From contig CAAGCW010000006.1 in assembly GCA_900768435.1 (NCBI GenBank), positions 9,731 through 73,730 on the forward strand: a stretch of 64,000 nucleotides of DNA, given 5' to 3'. Under the pieces are notes generated by a model. It was not told the DNA's origin. It saw only the letters and a list, made by a program, of their open reading frames with translations, and searched no databases. Positions 1 through 9,141 of this stretch are shown piece after piece. This DNA is from an uncultured Collinsella sp. (GTDB lineage: Bacteria > Actinomycetota > Coriobacteriia > Coriobacteriales > Coriobacteriaceae). The position numbers were made by a program, and so were the translations under genes. Each line of letters begins with the position of its first letter. The first letter of the stretch is position 1.

Positions 1-825
1 GTCGCCACTCGACCTCTGACTCGGCGCGAGGCCGAAATAGGCCGTGACCTGCCTTCCGGAACGGAACCTCGTGAAGTCGCCGACCTCGGCCGAGAAGGCT
101 GCGGCCAGCGCGAAGGCGCAGCCCTTGATCGACTGGAGGGCGGCCACCTCCGCGGCGATCGGGCTGGCATCCACGGCGGCCCTGTACTCGGAGAGCAGGT
201 CCGCCCGGGCCTCCGCCGCGGCCTCGACCTCGTTCCTCAGGGCGGCGAGCGTCCGAACCCCGCCATCGTCCTCCGGCCTGACCTTGTCGAGCCACCTCAG
301 GAAGTCGTAGGTCCAGTACTTCCTCGGGTTGCCGGCGGGCGTGGTGCCGCCGTAGACGAACCCCCGCTTTGCGAGGAAGGCGAGCAGCCGCTGCTTGGCG
401 GTCGCCAGGCGCGCGGTCGCCCCGTCGTAGGCGCCGGCGAGGTCCCTGATGCCTTCGACCTCGGGGGAGGGGACCCATATGGGGGAGATGTCGTGGGCGA
501 GTATCGCCTTGGCCATCCTGGCGGCGTCGTTCCTGTCGTTCTTGGAGGCCGAGTCGGCGGCCGACCTGGGGATCTTCGAGACCGCGGCGACGACGCACTC
601 GACGCCGAGCCCGGCGAGCTCCCTTTGCGGGGCGAAGCCGAGGTAGCCGCTCTCGTAGGCCGCGAGCGACGGCCCGGGGAACCCATCCATCCACCCGGCG
701 ATCTCGCCCCAGGGGTTGCCGGGGAACCTCCTCGTCACGGCCTCGCCGGTGTCCGCGTCGAGGGCGCAGACGGTGGTCGACCTCAGGTGGACGTCCATCC
801 CGAACGCGGTAGAATACTTTGGCAT
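1..825 (-). CDS. IS110-family transposase, 3' part beyond window
   Basis: The gene reads from 825 down to the window edge and is open for 275 codons without a stop. It should encode a DEDD recombinase of an IS110-type insertion sequence, which moves DNA through a RuvC-like active site plus a C-terminal serine. The N-terminal DEDD residues are visible as Asp11 (FGMD), Glu58 (YESGY) and Asp97/Asp100 (KNDRND). Residues from about 215 match the start of the Transposase_20 domain (SIKGC, AYFGLAPSQR). The start ATG is preceded by GGGAGG at 5 nt spacing. Family members usually have 330-400 residues, so roughly 60-120 are missing beyond the edge and the C-terminal catalytic Ser cannot be checked. No frameshift is seen in the visible part. 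Confidence 0.88.
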   Translation of the reverse strand, partial: MPKYSTAFGMDVHLRSTTVCALDADTGEAVTRRFPGNPWGEIAGWMDGFPGPSLAAYESGYLGFAPQRELAGLGVECVVAAVSKIPRSAADSASKNDRNDAARMAKAILAHDISPIWVPSPEVEGIRDLAGAYDGATARLATAKQRLLAFLAKRGFVYGGTTPAGNPRKYWTYDFLRWLDKVRPEDDGGVRTLAALRNEVEAAAEARADLLSEYRAAVDASPIAAEVAALQSIKGCAFALAAAFSAEVGDFTRFRSGRQVTAYFGLAPSQRSSGD

Positions 826-1095
826 GGGAGCCTCCCAACCTCGTTGCGGCGCGGCTGCGCCTATGGCACTTCAACATCATTGTCGCAGCCCCGACCCGCG
901 GTCACGAGCGGGGGCTCCTATCTTTTTAGTGCCCTCGGATTGGGTCATAGTGTCTGTCGTTGCCAAAGCATCGGCGTTGCCTTGGCCGTCAATAGTCATT
1001 GGGGACGTTCTTAAACGACTACCCAACGGCTATTGCGCACATGGCTCGTATAGCAGTCGTCTCTTTTATGTTTCCTTTAGCCGTCGCTGCCTAGG
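826..1095 (-). mobile_element. Non-coding flank of the IS110 element, candidate bridge-RNA region
   Basis: This 270-bp stretch upstream of the transposase has no supported ORF. It holds an imperfect hairpin at 887-916 (AGCCCC with GGGGCT, inner CCGC with GCGG). IS110-group elements are known to carry a structured guide (bridge) RNA in the non-coding end upstream of the transposase. That this one does is an inference. The outer IS boundary cannot be fixed, because IS110 elements lack clear terminal inverted repeats. Confidence 0.3.
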
Positions 1096-1128
1096 ATGGG
1101 AGTTAGTCGGCAGGAAGGGAGCGTCTAT

Positions 1129-2697
1129 ATGGACGACGCGAGCGAGCGTGCAATCGAAGAGGACATGCTCGATCAGTTCAACTACTTTGATGATGAGGAC
1201 GAGGAATTGATCGATCGTCGCGAGCCGGCGTCGCTCGATGCTTTCGACCTTGTTGATGAAGAGCCCGACGAGGACGAGGTCGAATCAACGGAGCCCTCAC
1301 AGTCTTCGCGCCTTGACTCGCTGCTTTCGAGAGCCCCCATGCACCACGGTGTTCGTGCCGGCGCACTCCATATGAAAACAGACTGGCACCAGATCGTGAC
1401 GGCAGGCGATGAGCTTGCCGTCGATGCGCCGCTCACCGATAAGTCATCCATCATCTGCCGCACCGGTATGCTTATGCTCGCGAGCGGAACGGGTGCCTGG
1501 CGTGTACGCGATACCATGAATCGCGTCGCCGCCGTACTCGGTGTCACCGTCCACGTTGACTTAAGTCTTCTGTCGTTTGAGTGCACCTGCATCGAAGATG
1601 GCCACTGCTTTAACGAGGTTGTCAGCCTGCCCACAACGGGAGTCAATACCCATCGCATTTGGATGATGGAGAGCTTCCTAAAGGAAATCGAGACGTATGG
1701 GCGCCGGTTTACCGTGCACGAATACCACGAGATGCTCAAGACCGTTGAGAGTTCAAAACCCGATTACTCTCCCTGGCAACAGGGCCTTGCGGCAGCCTGT
1801 GCTTGCGGCGCCTTCGTCTTTTTGCTCGGCGGCGGCCCTATCGAGATGGCCTGCGCATTCGTAGGCGCTGGTGTTGGCAACTTTGCTCGCTCCCATATTC
1901 TCAAGCAGGGTCTTGGCCAGTTTAGCGCGCTGACGACTGGCGTTGCGCTCGCTTGCGTTTCGTATCTGCTGGCATTGCTCGGCCTTAGCCAGGTCATTCC
2001 GGGGGCAATGTCGCACCAAGAAGGCTATATCGGCGCCATGCTCTTTGTGATTCCCGGCTTTCCCCTCATTACGGCAGGCCTCGACATCGCTAAGCTCGAC
2101 ATGCGAAGCGGTATCGAGCGTCTTTCGTATGCTGTGTCGATTATTGTGATGGCGACCCTCGTAGGTTGGATGGTTGCCGAGTGTGTGGGGCTGGCGCCGG
2201 ATGACTTCGCCCCGCTCGGTCTCTCACCGCTGGCTCTTACACTCTTGCGCATACTGATGAGCTTTGTCGGTGTATTTGGCTTCTCGGTTATGTTCAACAG
2301 TCCGGTAAAGATGGCGGCGGCGGCAGGGCTCATCGGCGCCGTGTCTAATACCTTGCGCCTTACGCTCGTCGATGCGCCGACGCTGCTTCCCTTCTTGGGC
2401 TTGAGTGCGGGTATGCCTCCTGAGGCAGCAGCGTTTATCGGTGCGCTGGTATCGGGGCTGCTCGCGAGCTTAGCCGAAATCAAGCTCACCTACCCACGCA
2501 TCGCCCTCACGGTGCCATCAATTGTCATTATGGTGCCTGGCTTGTATCTGTATCGCTCGATGTATTACATGTGCACCTTCGACACGGTCAATATGCTCGG
2601 CTGGTTTGTGCGTGCAGTGCTCATCGTGGCGTTTTTGCCCGTTGGTCTGGGTGTGGCGCGTACGCTCACCGACCCTCGCTGGCGCCACACCAGCTAA
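1129..2697 (+). CDS. ThrE-type threonine/serine exporter family protein
   Basis: This is a 522-residue integral membrane protein. It has a long acidic N-terminus (about 60 residues rich in D/E), then the ThrE (DUF1212) cytosolic/membrane domain and a C-terminal ThrE_2 (DUF3815) domain with about ten hydrophobic segments (first strong ones near residues 210-300, last set 380-515). Corynebacterium ThrE, which exports threonine and serine, carries both domains in one chain as here; many Firmicutes split them. An ATG lies 33 nt upstream at 1096, but the ATG at 1129 has GGAAGGGA at 8 nt and was chosen. Substrate is inferred from family only. It appears monocistronic, with repeats directly after the stop. 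Confidence 0.85.
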   Translation: MDDASERAIEEDMLDQFNYFDDEDEELIDRREPASLDAFDLVDEEPDEDEVESTEPSQSSRLDSLLSRAPMHHGVRAGALHMKTDWHQIVTAGDELAVDAPLTDKSSIICRTGMLMLASGTGAWRVRDTMNRVAAVLGVTVHVDLSLLSFECTCIEDGHCFNEVVSLPTTGVNTHRIWMMESFLKEIETYGRRFTVHEYHEMLKTVESSKPDYSPWQQGLAAACACGAFVFLLGGGPIEMACAFVGAGVGNFARSHILKQGLGQFSALTTGVALACVSYLLALLGLSQVIPGAMSHQEGYIGAMLFVIPGFPLITAGLDIAKLDMRSGIERLSYAVSIIVMATLVGWMVAECVGLAPDDFAPLGLSPLALTLLRILMSFVGVFGFSVMFNSPVKMAAAAGLIGAVSNTLRLTLVDAPTLLPFLGLSAGMPPEAAAFIGALVSGLLASLAEIKLTYPRIALTVPSIVIMVPGLYLYRSMYYMCTFDTVNMLGWFVRAVLIVAFLPVGLGVARTLTDPRWRHTS

Positions 2698-2730
2698 TTG
2701 GTGCAAGGGGAACAGATCACTTTGCACCAA
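2698..2730. repeat. Hairpin repeat (conserved CTGTCCC-like loop family)
   Basis: A palindrome begins right after the stop of the ThrE gene. Arms TTGGTGCAA and TTTGCACCAA enclose a loop resembling that of the repeats at 27561, 29270, 31286, 34019 and 35066. It may serve as the 3' end of the upstream transcript. Confidence 0.55.
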
Positions 2731-2733
2731 ATG

Positions 2734-2800
2734 AGTTGCGGTGAAATAGGGACGGAATTACTGCTTAAAGGGTCAAAACAGTCCGTATTCCACCGCAACT
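2734..2800. repeat. Dispersed 67-bp palindrome, copy 1
   Basis: Arms at 2734-2753 and 2781-2800 (AGTTGCGGTG with CACCGCAACT at the ends) flank a loop containing AAACAGTCC. A second, diverged copy of the same size lies at 46728-46794, so this is a dispersed element and not a local accident. Confidence 0.8.
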
Positions 2801-2915
2801 TATGGGGTCGGGGATTATTGGTGCCCCGCATCTCCATAAACTCAACGCTTACGAAGCGCGCGCCGTTCGTGTTAGGGTAGTTCCACCACATAAGTAGTCG
2901 CAGACGCACGTACCA

Positions 2916-2965
2916 CGGGCGGGCGAGATGAAGTCCCAACAGCTCCATCTCGCCCGCCCGTTTTT
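2916..2965 (+). terminator. Strong hairpin with T-run before the DUF2798 gene
   Basis: A 15-bp GC-rich stem (2916-2930 with 2946-2960) is followed by TTTTT. It is an intrinsic terminator for transcription coming from upstream. It sits only 32 nt before the next start codon, so it could also act as a leader attenuator for that gene. Confidence 0.85.
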
Positions 2966-2997
2966 GTTGTGCGCCACGGCGCAACACAGAAAGGACC

Positions 2998-3555
2998 ATG
3001 CCCTTTATGCCTATCAACAAACGAGAGAGTCTGCTGTTCACCTTTATCATGTGCTTTTGCATGGTGCTCTGGATGAGCATCTACAACGTTGCCCTGCAGC
3101 ATGGGGCCATCAACGGCGAGGTTGTTGCCGCCGCGTGGCTCGGCTTCCCCGTTGCCTACATTTTTGCCATGTGCTGCGACTGGTTCGTCGCCAGCCCGCT
3201 CGCCAAGGGTTTCGCCTTTAAGTACTTGGTCACGCCGGGCAAGAGCTCGCCACTTGCCATGACGCTCGCCGTCAGCTCCTGCATGGTCGTTCCCATGGTC
3301 ATCATCATGTCGCTGTACGGTGCCTGTGAGGGTCTGACGCACATGCCCGGCGGCATCCTTGCGAACCTGTATTCCGTGCCCGCGATCTGGATGATCAACA
3401 TCCCGCATAATTTTGTGATGGCGCTGCCGTGGAACCTTTTGGTAGCCGGTCCGATTTCCCGCTTCGTCTTCCGTCGCGCCTTCCCTGTGGGGACGGTTTT
3501 CGAGGAGGAGCATGCCGAGCTCTTGGAGCAGGCTATGGCTCCTGAGTGCGAGTAG
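2998..3555 (+). CDS. DUF2798 membrane protein
   Basis: This is a 185-residue protein with four hydrophobic segments (about residues 10-32, 44-66, 84-108 and 125-145) arranged as two similar halves, the layout of DUF2798 proteins. The repeated IxF/MxxxM-type start of each half supports this. The function of the family is not established; it is expected in the cytoplasmic membrane. The start has GAAAGGA at 3 nt; a second ATG nine bases on has better spacing and may be the true start. It stands alone between terminators. Confidence 0.75.
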   Translation: MPFMPINKRESLLFTFIMCFCMVLWMSIYNVALQHGAINGEVVAAAWLGFPVAYIFAMCCDWFVASPLAKGFAFKYLVTPGKSSPLAMTLAVSSCMVVPMVIIMSLYGACEGLTHMPGGILANLYSVPAIWMINIPHNFVMALPWNLLVAGPISRFVFRRAFPVGTVFEEEHAELLEQAMAPECE

Positions 3556-3557
3556 CT

Positions 3558-3609
3558 CGCTTAGGGATCTGCTGAGCGCGGGCGACTTGCTTGGTTGGAG
3601 CCCTAAGCG
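3558..3609. repeat. Inverted repeat after the DUF2798 gene
   Basis: CGCTTAGGG (3558-3566) and CCCTAAGCG (3601-3609) form perfect 9-bp arms around a 34-nt loop just after the stop codon. No T-run follows, so a terminator role is doubtful. No gene is seen in 3556-3836. Confidence 0.5.
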
Positions 3610-3721
3610 TGGATAGCTCTCTCGGCGACATCGCGGGCGTGAGCGGTGCGCATGACCGGAGGGCCCGTGCTGCTCCGTTGCCCGACGTGCTAGCGCGCAG
3701 AACAATCTGTTGGTGCATTCG

Positions 3722-3754
3722 GCGGCTGCTGAAGCGTTTCGGCAGCCGCTTTTT
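3722..3754 (+). terminator. Intrinsic terminator
   Basis: GCGGCTGC (3722-3729) pairs with GCAGCCGC (3742-3749) and is followed by five T. It isolates the dehydratase activator operon from upstream transcription. Confidence 0.85.
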
Positions 3755-3766
3755 ATACGGAGTTTA

Positions 3767-3787
3767 AATACAACAGTCTGTTGTATT
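3767..3787. promoter_or_regulatory. Perfect 21-bp palindrome, probable TetR operator
   Basis: AATACAACAG-T-CTGTTGTATT is perfectly symmetric (10 bp arms, 1 bp centre). It lies 50 bp before the activator gene, whose operon ends with a TetR regulator. Size and position fit a TetR-family operator in an autoregulated promoter. Ownership by the regulator at 8260-8949 is inferred. Confidence 0.7.
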
Positions 3788-3836
3788 ACGTAGAGTGGTA
3801 TATCTCTAGCGGGAAAAATGCGAGAGACGGAGCATT

Positions 3837-6800
3837 ATGGCGTTGCTAGTAGGACTGGACGTAGGGTCGACGACGACCAAAGTTTACGCGATGCACGAGG
3901 ATATGACCGAGGCGTGGTGGGGATATCGCCGCCACGGGGCGTGTCAGACAGCGAGCGTGCGCGCCATGCTCGGCGAGCTCGCCGAGCGCTTTCCCCATGA
4001 GTCACTGCGCGTTGCGGTGACCGGCTCGGGTGCGCGCGATATCGCGACCGCGCTGGGCGCCTCGTACGTTCAGGAGGTGGTCGCCAACGCGCTCGCGATC
4101 AGCAGGTTCTATCCGCAGACGCGCTGCGCCATCGAGCTGGGCGGCCAAGACGCCAAGATGATCTTCTTCCGCACCAACGATAAGGGAGACATCGAGGTTG
4201 CCGACATGCGCATGAACGGCTCGTGCGCAGGCGGTACCGGTGCATTTATCGACGAGATGGCAAAGCTCATGGGGGTCGGCACCGAATCGGGCGAGTTCGA
4301 GCAGCTCGCAAGCCGGGGAACGACCGTCCACGAGGTCTCGGGCCGCTGCGGCGTGTACGCAAAGACCGATATCCAGCCGCTGCTCAACGAGGGCATTCCT
4401 ACCACCGACCTGGCGCTTTCGGCGCTTCACGCGGTCGCCCGCCAAACGATCGGCGGTCTGGCCCAGGGTATCGACATCGAGCCGCCGGTAATCTTCGAGG
4501 GCGGTACGCTCGCCTACAACCCCACACTGGTCCGCGTGTTCCGGGAGCAACTGAATCTATCGGACGATCAGGTTATCGTCCCGCGCGATCCGCAGATCAT
4601 GGTCGCGCGCGGTGCCGCCCTGTCGCTGACCGACATGTTCGCATCGTCCCAACCGATCGACCTTCCCGACGCTTTTGTCCGGCTGGATAAGCTCGAGACG
4701 GTCGCGCCCGCAAGCGGGGAGGGACGTCTTGCCCAGCCCTTTTTTGCCACACCTGCCGAGCAGGCGGATTTTACGGCACGCCATGGCAAAGAGACGCCGG
4801 CAAAGGGTCCGGATGCGTATGCGCCCGGAGAGACGGTGCGTGTGGCGCTCGGTATCGATTCGGGGAGCACGACGACCAAGTTCGCCCTGGTCGATGAGGC
4901 GGGTGAGCTTGTCGATTCGTTCTACGCGTCTAATAACGGCAGACCGCTCGACGTCGCCCAACAGGGTCTTGTCAGCTTGAAGAACCGCTGGGAGACAGCG
5001 GGAGTCACGCTTGCGATCGATGCCGTGGGCACCACGGGATACGGCGAGGAGCTTTTCGCGCGCGCGTTCCACGCCGACTACCATACGGTCGAGACGGTCG
5101 CGCACGCCCGCGCCGCGTGCGCATGCGTTCCCGATGCGACCTTCGTGCTCGACATCGGCGGACAGGATATGAAGGCCATCTGGCTCAACCACGGCGTGCT
5201 GACCGATATCGTCGTCAACGAGGCGTGCTCTGCGGGCTGCGGCTCGTTCCTCGAGGGTTTTGCCAAAAACCTCGGAATAGCCGTTGAGGATATCGCGACC
5301 GAGGCATTTTCGTCCAAAGCCCCCGCCGTTCTCGGCAGCCGCTGCACGGTGTTCATGAACAGCAGCGTCGTTTCCGAGCAGCGGCGCGGTAAGGGTCCGG
5401 GCGACATCATGGCCGGTCTCTGCCGTTCGATTATCGAGAACGTGTTCACCAAGGTCATTCGCGTTTCAAATCTCAACCGTCTGGGCGACAAAGTCGTCGT
5501 CCAGGGCGGCACGTTCCGAAACGACGCGGTGCTGCGCGCATTCGAGCAGTATCTGGGCAAACCCGTCACGCGTGCGCCCCACCCGGGGCTGATGGGCGCT
5601 ATCGGTATCGCCCTGCTCGCGCGCGAGGAATGCCGCAAGGGCGACGCCGGCACGTCGTTTATCGGGCTCGATGCCGTGGAGCGCTTCGAGCATCGCGAGT
5701 TCGGCGGCGTTACCTGCCGTCGGTGCAACAACCGCTGCCAGCGCGCGGTCGTGGCATTTGGCGACGGCTCGCTTTACGTCACGGGCAATCGCTGCCCGCG
5801 CGGCGGCGCCATCTCATGGGATGAGCTCGTGCGCGAGGTTCCCGCGGCGGAGGAGCTGCGTCCGCAGGGTGCTTGCGAGGCACAGGCACCCGGCACGGGG
5901 CGCGACCGGACCGCGGCTGCCCCCAATCTCTTTGTCGACCGCGAGAAGCTGCTGTTCGAGTCGTACCCCACGGTTCCCGTCAGCGGGGGGCGCGATGTCA
6001 CGATCGGCATTCCCCGTGTGCTCGAGTTCTGGGACACCATGCCGTTCTGGTCGACGTTCTTCAGCACGCTCGGCTTTAAGGTGCGCGTCTCGGGACGCAG
6101 CACCAAGGCGATGTACGAGCGCGGTCTGGCGCACGTCACATCCGACACCGTGTGCTTCCCGGCCAAGCTCGTCCACGGGCACATCCGCAATCTCGTCGAC
6201 GCCGGCGTCGACCGCATCTTCATGCCCGTCATCACGACGGTGCCCACCGAAAACACCGCCTCTACCAGCGAGTGGATGTGCGCCGTCGTAAAGGGATACC
6301 CCTACGTGATGCGCAATTCCGATAACCCGGAGGAGCGTTTCGGCGTTCCGTTCGATACGCCGCTGTTCCACTGGTACGACGAGGGCGACCGAAACCGCCA
6401 GCTCAAGGCGTGGTGCAAGGAGACCTTCGATATCGATGCCGACCTGGTTGCCAAGGCGACCGAGCAGGCGGACCGCGCGCAGGAGACGTTTGAGAACCAG
6501 CTGCAGCTGCGCGGCAGGCAGGTGCTCGAGAACGTGCACGAGGACGGCGGCTACGCGGTGGTGATCGCTTCGCGCCCGTACCACAACGACCCGCTGGTCA
6601 ACCACGGGCTGCCCAAGCTCTTCTCTGAGCGCGGCATCCCCGTGCTGACGCCCGATGCGGTGCCGGGGGTCTGCAACGTCGATCTTTCCAACAGCCGCAT
6701 CGACATCGTGAACAACTACCATGCGCGCATGCTGTCGTGCGCGGTCATCGTCGCATCGACGCCCGAGCTCGAGCTCGTGCAGATGGGCAGCTTCGGCTGC

Positions 6801-8276
6801 GGCCACGATGCGTATCTCACCGACGAGATCGCGCGCATGATGGGCGAGATGGGCTCCAAGGTTCCGATGATGATCAAGCTCGATGAGAGCGACGTCGCCG
6901 GTCCCATGGGCATTCGCGTGCGTTCGTTTATCGAGTCGGTCAACCGTCGTCGCGCGGAGGAGCGTGCCGAGGGCGCCCGGGTGCACGCGGTCCATCCGCT
7001 CGACGACCCGTATAAGGTCAAGTACACCAAGCGCGACCGGCACGACAAGATCGCGCTGGTCCCCAACACCTCCCATGCGTTCTGCAGGCTCATGACCGCG
7101 GCGATGCGCAATCAGGGCGTGCGCGCCGAGGCCCTTGATATCGGGCGCGAGGATGCCATCCGCCTGGGCAAACGCTATGTGCACAACGACATCTGCTTCC
7201 CCGCGCAAATCGTGATCGGCGAGGCGCTCGCGGCACTCGAGAGCGGTAAGTACGACCCGCACGACGTCGCCGTGGTGACTGGCAAGTATATCGGCGACTG
7301 CCGCCTGACGCACTACATGCCCCTGCTGCGCCGCGCGCTCGACGACGCGGGATACGACTATGTCCCGGTGCTCACCAACGACGACGTCGATGCCCACAAT
7401 GCGCATCCGGGCTTCAAGCTCGGCCTTGGCCCGAGCATCCAGATCGCCTACGGTCTTCCCATGATCGATGCCCTCGAGGCCATGCTTAGGCGCATCCGTC
7501 CCTACGAGCTCGAGAAGGGCGCGGCGGACGCTGCGTTCGACCGCGCGCTCGATGAGGTTATCGAGGGCATGGAGCGCTCCGGGCTGAGAGGCCAGGCGAC
7601 GGGCTTCAAACGCGCGCTTGCGATCATGGACGCCGTTCCGTACGACCGCTCGAACCCGCATCCGACCGTTCTCATCGTGGGCGAGTACCTGCTCAATTTC
7701 CATCTCGGCGCCAACCACGAGATCGAGCGCTACCTCGAGGACAACGGGCTCGAGGTCATCGAGGCGCGCATGACCGACGTGATCCGCAAGACCTATTTCT
7801 ACAAGCATGCGCAGTCGCGCGAGTTCCACGTCGACCTGTCGCTGCCCGAAAAGGCCTGGTACGCCACGGCGGACAACCTGTTCGAGCTCGCGCACGACCG
7901 TTGCGACCGCCTGGGCGCGGCGAGCCCGCTCTACGAGCCGCCGACGCGCATGCCCGAGCTCGTGCGCGCGAGCGATAAGATCCTGCACCATACGTTCGAT
8001 GCGGGCGAGGGCGTGCTGATTCCGGCGGAGATTCTCGAGCACGCCAAGCGCGGCTGCCGCAACTTCGTGATCCTGCAGCCGTTCGGGTGTCTGCCCAACC
8101 ATGTCGTGGGGCGCGGGCTCATCCATGCGCTCAAGGAGCAGTATCCCACGGCGCAGTTCCTGCCGCTCGACTACGATCCCGACGTGAGCTTCGCCAACGT
8201 GGAGAACCGTCTTCAGATGCTCATCATGAACGCCAAGGCGCAGGGGTGCGGTGAGGCGCATGGCGAGACCGCGTAA
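3837..8276 (+). CDS. 2-hydroxyacyl-CoA dehydratase activator-type protein (BadF/BcrA ATPase + DUF2229)
   Basis: This is a 1479-residue multidomain protein. Two BadF/BadG/BcrA/BcrD ATPase domains lie in tandem: residues 4-265 (DVGSTTTKVY phosphate loop, GGQDAK, NGSCAGGTG with the cluster cysteine) and about 335-605 (DSGSTTTKFA, GGQDMK, EACSAGCGSF). A short Cys-rich segment follows (CRRCNNRCQRA, NRCPRGG, about 630-665), then a DUF2229 domain (about 710-930), and a C-terminal HgdB-like region to about 1450. Single-domain relatives are ATP-driven electron donors with a [4Fe-4S] cluster bridging a dimer, which reduce 2-hydroxyacyl-CoA dehydratases. No separate dehydratase subunits are nearby, so the substrate is unknown. 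It overlaps the TetR gene by 17 nt, implying cotranscription. Confidence 0.88.
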   Translation: MALLVGLDVGSTTTKVYAMHEDMTEAWWGYRRHGACQTASVRAMLGELAERFPHESLRVAVTGSGARDIATALGASYVQEVVANALAISRFYPQTRCAIELGGQDAKMIFFRTNDKGDIEVADMRMNGSCAGGTGAFIDEMAKLMGVGTESGEFEQLASRGTTVHEVSGRCGVYAKTDIQPLLNEGIPTTDLALSALHAVARQTIGGLAQGIDIEPPVIFEGGTLAYNPTLVRVFREQLNLSDDQVIVPRDPQIMVARGAALSLTDMFASSQPIDLPDAFVRLDKLETVAPASGEGRLAQPFFATPAEQADFTARHGKETPAKGPDAYAPGETVRVALGIDSGSTTTKFALVDEAGELVDSFYASNNGRPLDVAQQGLVSLKNRWETAGVTLAIDAVGTTGYGEELFARAFHADYHTVETVAHARAACACVPDATFVLDIGGQDMKAIWLNHGVLTDIVVNEACSAGCGSFLEGFAKNLGIAVEDIATEAFSSKAPAVLGSRCTVFMNSSVVSEQRRGKGPGDIMAGLCRSIIENVFTKVIRVSNLNRLGDKVVVQGGTFRNDAVLRAFEQYLGKPVTRAPHPGLMGAIGIALLAREECRKGDAGTSFIGLDAVERFEHREFGGVTCRRCNNRCQRAVVAFGDGSLYVTGNRCPRGGAISWDELVREVPAAEELRPQGACEAQAPGTGRDRTAAAPNLFVDREKLLFESYPTVPVSGGRDVTIGIPRVLEFWDTMPFWSTFFSTLGFKVRVSGRSTKAMYERGLAHVTSDTVCFPAKLVHGHIRNLVDAGVDRIFMPVITTVPTENTASTSEWMCAVVKGYPYVMRNSDNPEERFGVPFDTPLFHWYDEGDRNRQLKAWCKETFDIDADLVAKATEQADRAQETFENQLQLRGRQVLENVHEDGGYAVVIASRPYHNDPLVNHGLPKLFSERGIPVLTPDAVPGVCNVDLSNSRIDIVNNYHARMLSCAVIVASTPELELVQMGSFGCGHDAYLTDEIARMMGEMGSKVPMMIKLDESDVAGPMGIRVRSFIESVNRRRAEERAEGARVHAVHPLDDPYKVKYTKRDRHDKIALVPNTSHAFCRLMTAAMRNQGVRAEALDIGREDAIRLGKRYVHNDICFPAQIVIGEALAALESGKYDPHDVAVVTGKYIGDCRLTHYMPLLRRALDDAGYDYVPVLTNDDVDAHNAHPGFKLGLGPSIQIAYGLPMIDALEAMLRRIRPYELEKGAADAAFDRALDEVIEGMERSGLRGQATGFKRALAIMDAVPYDRSNPHPTVLIVGEYLLNFHLGANHEIERYLEDNGLEVIEARMTDVIRKTYFYKHAQSREFHVDLSLPEKAWYATADNLFELAHDRCDRLGAASPLYEPPTRMPELVRASDKILHHTFDAGEGVLIPAEILEHAKRGCRNFVILQPFGCLPNHVVGRGLIHALKEQYPTAQFLPLDYDPDVSFANVENRLQMLIMNAKAQGCGEAHGETA

Positions 8277-8949
8277 GGACGCCGATGCGCCCGATGCACG
8301 CACCCGTATCATCGAGGCGTTTTGGGAGCTCATCGAGAACAACAGCATCTTCGAGCTGTCGGTTGGCGAGGTGACCCGCGCCGCCCAGTGCAATCGCGGA
8401 ACGTTTTACTACTATTTTCACGATTTCGATGAACTCGTCGCCATCGCCATAGCCCAGCTGCTGCAGGATAACGAGCTCATCACCGATGCCCTCTGGCATT
8501 TTTCGAGCGAGGGCGACCTTTCGGCGTTCGACCGGCGCGACGTCCGCTGCCTGCTGCGGCGCATCGTCATCACCATGAGGGCGGGTGCCGCCGAGCAGGT
8601 CGTGCAGGGCATCCATACGATCATCATCGACCGCGTGAGAGAGATCGTCCACCCCGACGGAGAAGAGCTCAAGGCAGATTCGAGCTTTGCGGTGGGCTTT
8701 CTGGTCTCGGGCATCATGGGCTTTGTGATGGCGGTCGGCTTTGCCCGGGAGGGCGGCGAGGAGATAGACCTCGAGCAGCCGGGGGACAGCGCGTGCGCGT
8801 ACCTGAGGGCGGTCGCCATGCAGACGGTGGAAACGGTCGCGCAAGTCGAGGGCGTCGATACATCCGAGCTGCTCGAACGCGTCTCCAAGGAGGCCGATGC
8901 CTATCGCGCATCGCGTGCGACGAGTCCCGACGTGGTGAAAGACGCCTAG
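8260..8949 (+). CDS. TetR/AcrR-family transcriptional regulator
   Basis: This is a 229-residue regulator. The N-terminal helix-turn-helix spans about residues 12-58 (RIIEAFWELI, SVGEVTRAAQCNRGTFYYYF), the diagnostic TetR_N pattern. The rest is a helical ligand-binding domain with no recognised ligand. The ATG overlaps the end of the dehydratase activator gene; an in-frame GTG at 8251 is an alternative start. The overlap and the palindrome at 3767-3787 suggest it represses its own operon and responds to a metabolite of that pathway. Ligand and operator binding are inferences. Confidence 0.88.
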   Translation: MARPRKDADAPDARTRIIEAFWELIENNSIFELSVGEVTRAAQCNRGTFYYYFHDFDELVAIAIAQLLQDNELITDALWHFSSEGDLSAFDRRDVRCLLRRIVITMRAGAAEQVVQGIHTIIIDRVREIVHPDGEELKADSSFAVGFLVSGIMGFVMAVGFAREGGEEIDLEQPGDSACAYLRAVAMQTVETVAQVEGVDTSELLERVSKEADAYRASRATSPDVVKDA

Positions 8950-9087
8950 GGTTTCTCTTGCGGGGCGCCTGTCGCGCATCGCGCGGTGAGTCCCGCGATG
9001 CGGTCATAACCTGCATTCATGTGAGCCGGGTTTATAGATATTCCTCCAGCTGTTAACATAGACAACCTGTGGGTAAAGAGACAAAAG

Positions 9088-9110
9088 CGCCGCCGACGGG
9101 CGGGCGTTTT
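9088..9110 (+). terminator. Probable intrinsic terminator after the TetR gene
   Basis: CGCCGCC pairs with GGCGGGCG (one bulged G), followed by TTTT. It lies inside the region upstream of clpC, so the clpC promoter either reads through it or starts after it. Confidence 0.5.
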
Positions 9111-9141
9111 GATTTCGATGAACTCATGTAAGGAAACGAGC

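Noticed and set aside
5814..8393. An 859-codon minus-strand frame opposite the dehydratase activator gene
   Set aside because: Antisense to a protein with clear domains and no recognisable product of its own.
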